From contig JAQOTA010000049.1 of assembly GCA_029532415.1 (NCBI GenBank), forward strand, positions 62,001 to 126,000: a stretch of 64,000 nt of DNA. Reading direction: 5' to 3'. Below, in pieces: positions 57,217-64,000 of the stretch. The notes beneath the pieces were generated by a model. The model ran no database searches and was not told the DNA's origin. It saw only the letters and a program-made list of their open reading frames with translations. Position numbers and translations under genes: made by a program. This DNA comes from Marasmius tenuissimus. Taxonomy: Eukaryota; Basidiomycota; Agaricomycetes; Agaricales; Marasmiaceae. Each line of letters starts with the position of its first letter. The first letter of the stretch is position 1.

Positions 57217-59633
57217 ATGAAGCTCATCGATAGAATAAGCCAGTATACTTCACCTCATCCTTTCTTTACTTTCGAGTTCTTCCCTCCGAAGACCGACCAA
57301 GTAATGGATAACTCATTTGATATCCTCCGATCATTGAACTAAGAGACTTTGCATCTAGGGATTCGAAAACCTTCTCCCTCGTATCGGACGACTCGCAAAG
57401 CTCAACCCGTTGGCTCTCAGTGTCACTTGGGGCGCAGGAGGAACTACAAAGGACCGAAGCTTGGATTTAGCTGGCTTAACACAATCAGAATATGGATTGG
57501 ACACCATTCTACATCTGACATGCACAAACATGATGCAAGGCATGGTAGACGATGCGCTGAGAGTGTGTGTCAATTTCATCTTCGATATGCCCATCTCACT
57601 GATCTTTGTTTTGAAGAAAGCAATGAGCGCGGGAATTCACAACCTTTTGGCACTTCGAGGAGGTCGGTTTCAGGTTTAGGATCAGACTCACGTTGGCAAT
57701 TCTGATATTTTGATTTAGATCCACCTAGAGGAAAGGAAGAATGGATACCCATCGATCCTCGGTTCCAGCATGCTGTCGATTTGGTCCGTTACATCCGATC
57801 CAGGCCTGAGTTTTCATCGCATTTTTGTATCGGTGTTGCCGGTGCGTACGAGAAACAGCTTTGATACCCACGATCGCCCTCATCGACGCTTCCGAAAGCT
57901 TATTCCGACGGTCACCCAGACAAACTCGTCGAAGAAGAAGCTGAATTGGCATGTCTGAAAGAAAAGGTCGATGCTGGGGCAGATTTCATCATCACACAAC
58001 TATTCTACGACGTGGACCATTTCTCGAGTTGGGTGAAGAAAGTTCGGGCTAAAGGTGCGTCATCTTCGGTCATTTCGCTTTCGTTAGTTCTAATTGTTCT
58101 CCATGCCAGGAATCACCGCTCCTATCATCCCGGGATAATGCCAATACAGACCTATGGATCATTCGTTCGCCTGATCAAGCTCACTGGTTGCAATGTCCCT
58201 GAATCTGTCATGTCTGCGATGGATAGCATCAAGGTATGCAGTGGAAATCCATCTTATTCACGAGAAGAATAGGTGATGACCAGTCTCTTCCAAGCACGAT
58301 GATCAACTCGTAAAGGACTATGGCGTGAAGTTAGCTGTTGAGATCATACAGCGTATAACATCAGAGGGCTTGATTAAGGGTGTCCATTTCTGTACTCTCA
58401 ATCTCGAGAAGAGCATCCAACGCGTCCTGGAGATCCTGGGATGGACACCGGCTACAGTTCACAAGCATTTGCATAATAGATTGATAGTAAGAACCAAGAA
58501 CTCCTACTGGTTGGGTTGGCGGCGCCCATACTCACGTCGGAACCCGAACAGGAAGAAGCCAAGGGGGATCCCGAGCGGACTGTTGACCCTTCGACGGCGG
58601 TATTTGACGCAAGGGACGGGCTTCGTAGTCTTCCTAAGTCTAACGACGAAGCAGGTAGTGGGGAGCTCAACAACGCAGATACTTGGGATGACTTCCCGAA
58701 CGGTCGGTTTGGTGACTTCAAGAGTCCCGCCTTTGGTGAACAGGATCCCTGGGGTAACGCCCTCGCTATCGTGAGTTGCATTCCTGCGTTCTCCATTCCG
58801 ATTTACCATCCTCTAAGCCGAAATAACAGACTCCCGATTTCCTATCAGACTGGGGCTCACCGAAATCCTACTCGGACCTGACGTCCCTCTTCCTTAGACA
58901 TCTCCGTTCTGAGATCGCGACAACTCCGTTCAGCCAAGGCCCACTATCGACCGAATCACAGTTGATCCTTCCTCATCTCGAGAAGCTCACCCAACGCGGC
59001 TGGTGGACAGTTGGGTCTCAGCCTGCCGTCGATAGTGCGAAATCGGACGACGAAGTTGTCGGTTGGGGACCAAGAGGCGGATACGTATTCCAGAAAGGCT
59101 TCGTCGAGTTTTTCTGCGACGATAGCGATCTGGAAAGTATAGAGAAGAGGGTTGAGGAGAAAGGAGGTGGATGGGTGCATTGGTTTGCGGGGAACTGGAA
59201 GGTTAGTGGGTCATTGTTTTTCCCCATATGGCGGTTGGGGTTTTCGGGACTGATGGTTACATGTAACATCTTGAATTGCTCAGGGTGACTGCCGGAGCAA
59301 TGTATCAGAGGACGGGAGAAACGCGGTTACGTGGGGAGTTTTCCCTGGTCAAGAGATCGTTCAGACGACAATCATCGAGAAAGAGTCGTTCTTGTCGTGG
59401 AAGGTCAGTCGGTTTCGTGGACTCGTGATGACCTTGGAAGATGGGTGCTGATTGCTCTGCGTGCTTCACAGGAAGAGGCGTTTTCGATTTGGGCGAAGTG
59501 GGCGTCGTTTTATCGACCCGACTCGCCCGAGAGGAAGGCGCTGGATAGCGTTAGGCAGGAGAAGTGGCTGGTGAGCGTTATACATCACGACTACAAAGAT
59601 CCTGAGGCGCTGTGGAAATTCTTTGAGGATTAG
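57217..59633 (+). CDS. Methylenetetrahydrofolate reductase
   Basis: Reduces 5,10-methylene-THF to 5-methyl-THF for methionine synthesis. Start MKLIDRISQYTSPHPFFTFE contains the FEFFPPKT motif with the catalytic Glu. After a short intron (57301-57358), the FAD-binding barrel follows: SVTWGAGG, LTCTNM, AGIHNLLALRGDPP, VAAYSDGHPDKL, GADFIITQLFYDVD, PGIMPIQ and GVHFCTLNLEKS. A linker (FDARDGLRSL; WGNALAI) leads to the C-terminal regulatory domain (GWWTVGSQPAVD; GWGPRGGYVFQKGFVEFF; WVHWFAGNW; VTWGVFPGQEIVQ; EAFSIWAKWASFY), which binds SAM in eukaryotic enzymes. It ends at TAG 59631-59633. Two MTHFR paralogues (Met12/Met13) are usual in fungi; I did not decide which this is. The gene depends on SAM-linked one-carbon metabolism but has no functional neighbour here. 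Confidence 0.95.
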
Positions 59634-60481
59634 AGTCGGCTGTGAAGGAATAGACTCGGAGTAAGCCTTTTTCCCAGCCCACATGTCGGGTACTTGTGAT
59701 CTATGTTTCTACCATACCATACTTTGAAGTACTGAATATCCCCGCACTTTTACCTGACCGACGACCGTTGATTGGATCCATAGGCGATGGGCTGTGGTTG
59801 GTCCAGGCCAATGTCATTGGTGGTGCTGATCTCCAGCCTCAATCAAAACGCGTCGATGGCGCTCGTATGTTGGCTACCATCATATGAAATATATATTCAG
59901 CTGCGTATGGCCATGGGTCACAGCACGGATCCATTTATCGCGCTTCTGCCAGCTCATCCCCCCTTCTCTTAGGCTCTTCGCGCCCCTTTCGTTTCTCAAG
60001 TTTAAGTAGGCCGTTGACCGGGTGGCCCAGATCTTTGGGTAAGGCCCAGTGTACCGGGGTACAATATTATTGGGCAGAATCAACACCGTGGCATAGGTTT
60101 GCGGTGGCACCCAGATTATTCATGAATTACTAGCTCTAATATGTACTTGCCTGCCATACGTACCGCCCCCGTCCGATGCCTTGTCCTTCCAACCCGCTGG
60201 AGAGGGTAACGCAGAGAACAGTGAACAGAAATTATAGCTTGATCTCTTGGCCCTGTGAGCGGTAACATTGTACCGTTGCCCTGCCGTTGCCTGTTTCTAG
60301 GTGGCATTTCCTGGGCAGAATTTTCCGGAACCCATGCGATTCCGAAGCGAAGGACGCTCCGTTCGAAGGTCCCATGCTTTGTTGTTGATTTATTGCAAAG
60401 CAATGCCCATGCAACCAACATGCTGCCCTGATGGACAAGCCCCTTTGAAACCAATTGAATGGCAGACCAGGGCGTGGCAAC
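59634..60481. other. Intergenic, upstream of the fungalysin gene
   Basis: About 850 bp with no supported exon, presumably the MTHFR 3' end and the protease promoter. Confidence 0.35.
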
Positions 60482-60488
60482 TATATAA
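60482..60488 (+). promoter_or_regulatory. TATA box of the fungalysin gene
   Basis: TATATAA in ACTATATAAGG lies about 110 bp before the start codon and is followed by a CT-rich leader, as in strongly induced secreted-enzyme genes. Confidence 0.6.
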
Positions 60489-60598
60489 GGCCATCATCAC
60501 TGCTAGTTTCTTTTAGCCCCTCTTCCCCCCGTCAGCCTCGGTTTGGTCCTTCTTTTTCCTTTCTTTTACGAGTCTACTTTTCATCATACTCATTTGAC

Positions 60599-62884
60599 AT
60601 GGGTTTCAACAAGTTCTTCTTTGTTTCTGTCCTTGCTGCCGTGCTGTGCGCGACCGTTTCTGAAGCTGCTCCATGGCCTGTGGCCTCCAAGCACTCGACT
60701 CACCGTAAGCGACTGGTCGGACGTGGTGTTGAACTCGAGACTTTCCATCCCAAGTCTCAATTCCAGGTGCGTTGTTCTCTCACAAGAGTCGTGATGCGCG
60801 ATGCTGATGGATGCTGTGATGTAGACTTTTGGTGAAGGAAAGCTCATGCAGAATGCCCAATCTTTTGCTTCGACTGAGGGATTGAAGTCGAACGCTATGA
60901 CCTGGTTGGCCAACAACTTGAACGTGAACTCTTCAAGCCTCGAATGGACGTCTGGATGGTCGATGAACAACATGTCTTGCGGATATGTCAAGCAGGTCCA
61001 CGTACGTGGCAGATTATGTTCGCCCCAAAAGGGAATCTCTGATGGGATTTGACTTTTGTACAGGATGATGTTCCCTTCGCCAACGCTGTTGCACATGTTG
61101 TCTTCCAAGGCGACAACGCGATCAGCTTCGGTAACTCGTTCGCCGACACCTGTATGTTTTCATCGTGATTCTTGCGATCGTCGTTACACTGAACTGACAA
61201 TGTCCAAACAGCCAAGATCGCCTCTTCGACCCCAAAAGTGACCGCTGAGGACGCCGCCAAGACCGCTGAGAAGACTCTCGGTGGTCAGGCAAACGACATC
61301 GCCCCTGCCTTGCAGTACCTTGCCCGTGCCGACGGATCGGTCTCCCTCGTCCATGCCATTCAGCTCCAGAACGAGGAGGATGACTCTTTCGTTGAGGCTT
61401 ACGTTGACGCACACTCTGGCAAGGTCGTCTCCATGAATGACTTCGTTGCCGATGCATCGGTCAGTATTTTCCGTTCGTTCAGTGTAGGAAAGACTAACGA
61501 AGTTCATATTTCAATAGTTCCGTGTCCTTCCCATCAACAAGAAGGTCATTGGTGATGGCCTTGAACTTCTCAAGGACCCCGAAGGTCTCGATGTGTCTCC
61601 TCAGGGCTGGAACAACGATGGTACCGCCACCACTGAGACCATGTAAGTATCTCCTTCTATGGTATCAATCATTGCTCATTCGTCGCCATTCCACTAGTGG
61701 AAACAACGTCATGGTCGTCAAGCTCCTCGGTCGCAACGGTGCACAACAACAATCCACTCAGGGTACTGGCAGTGGTGCTGCCCTCACCTTCGACTTCACC
61801 TACGACCCGACTAAGGACCCCACTGACCCTGAGAACATTGATGCCGCCCGCACCAACGCCTTCTTCGTTGCCAACGAGTTCCACGACATTACCTACCGTT
61901 ACGGATTCACCGAGAAGGCCTTCAACTTCCAGATCAACAACTTCGGAAAGGGCGGCAAGCAGGCTGACCCCGTCTTGATGTCCGTCCAGGATCCCTCCGG
62001 CAAGAACAACGCCAACTTTGCTACTCCCCCCGACGGTCAACCTGGTGTATGCCGTATGTTCATCTGGGATCTTACCAACGTACGTTGCGAGGGCGTTACG
62101 AACAATTAAATGTACTGACGTGAATTCATCCATGCAGCCGCAACAAGATGGTGCCATGGAGAACTCCATCCCCGTTCACGAATTGACTCACGGTTTGACT
62201 AACCGTATGACCGGTGGTGGAACTGGTCGTTGCTTGCAATCGCTCGAATCTGGTGGTATGGGTGAGGGATGGTCCGATGCTGTTGCCGAGTATGTAACTT
62301 GCGCCTCATTCAATTCCGAATTGCGAACTAAATTCATCGTAAAGCTGGATGACCCAGACCTCTGCTCAAACCCAGGACTTCGTTGTTGGACAGGGTGTTT
62401 CCGGCAAGGCTGGCGGTATCCGATCCAAGCCCTACTCTGTTGATCCGGCAGTCAACCCCCTCAGGTACTCTGACATTGGCAAGCTCCAGGAGGTTCACCG
62501 TATGTCCCAGCCTTTCTCTCACTCGTTCCCCGCTTACGTCTTTCCTTCTTGCCCTCAGAAATCGGAGAAGTCTGGGCCAACACCCTCCACCAAGTCTACG
62601 CCGACCTCGTCACTGATCTCGGATTCTCTGCCAACGCTCAGAAGGATTCTACCGGCGCTGAGGGCAACGTCCAGTTCATGAAGCTCCTCGTCAACGGTCT
62701 CACCATCCAACCTTGCAACCCTACCGTCCTCGACGCCAGAGATGCCATCGTTCAAGCTGACAAGGCCCTCAACAACGGTGCTAACGAGTGCACTCTCAGA
62801 AAGGCCTTTGCCAAGAAGGGTCTCGGTTTGAACGCCACTCCCGATTTTAAGGATGACGATACCGTCCCTGCCAACTGCAACTAA
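60599..62884 (+). CDS. Fungalysin, secreted M36 metalloprotease
   Basis: Secreted zinc endopeptidase made as a proenzyme. The start [20 protein letters not shown] is a signal peptide. The propeptide has the FTP-type region ([17 protein letters not shown]-like [32 protein letters not shown]). The mature domain includes [18 protein letters not shown], the zinc motif HELTH (62178-62192) with the following GLTNRMTGG, and the third ligand region [13 protein letters not shown]. It continues through [22 protein letters not shown] and FMKLLVNGL to TAA at 62882-62884. The residues after HELTH match fungalysins. About nine exons with short introns. It is isolated between MTHFR and the DJ-1-like gene and sits behind a TATA box. 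Confidence 0.94.
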
Positions 62885-63470
62885 AACCGTCTATCCCCAG
62901 GATCGCGGTTGCAAGATACAGAAACAATTACATGAATGAAAGCTAGACTCTCCTTAGTTTTTTTTTCTCTACACACATTCACTAGGCGTTGACGCATCTG
63001 AAAGCCGCATGCTTTGGTTACATATTTGCTTGCTGTTGCTATCAGGAATCCAGGGTTATTGTACGATACTAATGGAAATCACAATGCCTCCGGGGCTGAC
63101 TTAAAAGACAATTGCGAGATGAGTGGAAGATTGCACGAGTCGACACAAGAACTTGTGCTCCTTATGGCGTGTTGAGTGTAGGTCGACCTTGGTACTCCCG
63201 CTGAGGGGTTTTCTGTGTCTACTGGATCAAGCTATGTCCGCATGGGCTTCGAAGATAATCATTCGAACGGTGCTGCGCAGCTATCCGGGGCCCCACAGCG
63301 TGTGGTCTCGTGTCACCAGCCTGAACCCGACGTTCGCAAGCGATGTGGTAGTATGTGCACACCTTGCTCTATTGTGCGTCGTTACTAGGCTCGATCTACA
63401 AGACTTTCATACAGGTCGACATAGTTACAATTCCCATTTATTTTGACATCTTCATACACCCAGATTGAAC
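62885..63470. other. Intergenic, convergent gene ends
   Basis: 586 bp between the 3' ends of the fungalysin (+) and DJ-1-like (-) genes. Nothing recognisable is present apart from a T-rich stretch near 62960 that may serve 3'-end formation. Confidence 0.4.
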
Positions 63471-64000
63471 TCAAGCCAAGCCGTAATACACAGCAAACTC
63501 GTCCTCGTTCGCGTCGTCCTGCGTCCTGAATTCAATGAGACCTTTGGCTTCATCCGCAAACTCCTTCCCAAAAAGATGAACCAAGAACGCGTATGCCAAG
63601 TCTATCCCTGAAGGTACAAGTCAATGTCAACACTCATCTCCGCAAGCGGATGAAATGGGGGCTTGGCGTACCAGCGGTGACACCAGAAGCAGTCCAGACA
63701 TGCTTATCGTCGTTAACCACCCATCGAGCTTTTGGTACCCATGTGATGTTCCTGTCCTTGGTATCATCCTACAGCGCGAGTTGTCATCCACACATCGATC
63801 GAGAAACCAGTACACGACATACCACGACAATATTGTAAAACGCTTTATTGGTCGTCGCGCGTTTGCCTTCCAGGATCCCGGCGTAGGCCAGATGCCACGA
63901 CCCGGTACATACACTCAAAACGTACTCGGTCTCTGGACTCTTCTTCTTGAGGAACTCGTGAATGTCGGAGGGAGTGTCTTTGGGGGCCGGTCCTGTGCAT
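63471..64000 (-). CDS. DJ-1/PfpI-family protein, C-terminal part
   Basis: Partial gene entering from the right edge. Exons visible are 64000-63823 (incomplete), 63768-63672 and 63607-63471; phases agree. The nucleophile elbow VLSVCTGSWHLAYAG holds the reactive Cys, followed by LEGKRATTNKA, VPKARWVVNDD and VWTASGVTAGIDLAYAF, the usual end of the glutamine-amidotransferase-like fold. The family contains hydratases, glyoxalase III-like enzymes and chaperones, so substrate cannot be told. The reading ends YYGLA then TGA at 63471-63473. Confidence 0.9.

Overview
This window reads as nuclear DNA of a filamentous basidiomycete, most likely an Agaricomycete. Genes sit on both strands and are cut by many short GT-AG introns of about 45-60 nt. 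The gene set includes a DyP peroxidase, a heme-thiolate peroxygenase and a fungalysin, which suggests a saprotroph. It also carries two DUF6535 membrane proteins, a family I know from mushroom-forming fungi. I found no tRNA, rRNA or CRISPR array. Exon boundaries were worked out by hand. Where exon lengths are given, reading phases were checked across every junction.

Layout. 1-12.7 kb: the start of an MCM7-like gene (-) divergent from a DNMT1-type cytosine methyltransferase (+), a small inverted-repeat element, KEX2 (-), a coiled-coil protein (+) and the lariat debranching enzyme DBR1 (-). 13.7-25.1 kb: DyP peroxidase (+), a peroxisomal ABC half-transporter (+) followed by a decayed partial copy and a second inverted-repeat element, a two-domain cupredoxin (+) with about 1 kb inserted in one intron, and a heme-thiolate peroxygenase (-) with a frameshift. 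26.7-34 kb: compact housekeeping block of MGM101 (-), POT1 (+), a 2',3'-cyclic phosphodiesterase (-) and TAP42 (+). 34-54 kb: accessory-looking region built around a C2-domain phosphatidylserine decarboxylase (PSD2 type, -). Around it lie four other genes carrying a closely related C2 domain, one fused to a pseudokinase, a PSD tail remnant, and two DUF6535 genes. 55-64 kb: YPT6/RAB6 (-), a WD40-like scrap, MTHFR (+), a fungalysin metalloprotease (+) and a partial DJ-1/PfpI protein (-).

Themes. Replication, chromatin, telomere and mitochondrial DNA genes occur as close divergent pairs with 130-190 bp between start codons. The secreted or inducible genes (DyP, cupredoxin, fungalysin) and the C2-pseudokinase gene have a TATA box 55-130 bp before the ATG. 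The most unusual part is the 34-54 kb cluster. The first C2 domain of the PSD gene appears to have been copied repeatedly with its intron, and a head-to-head DUF6535/C2 gene pair occurs twice, flanking the PSD gene. Two short elements (434 and 452 bp) share AGGACC...GGTCCT ends and 8-bp target duplications, so they look like one family of non-autonomous hAT-like transposons.
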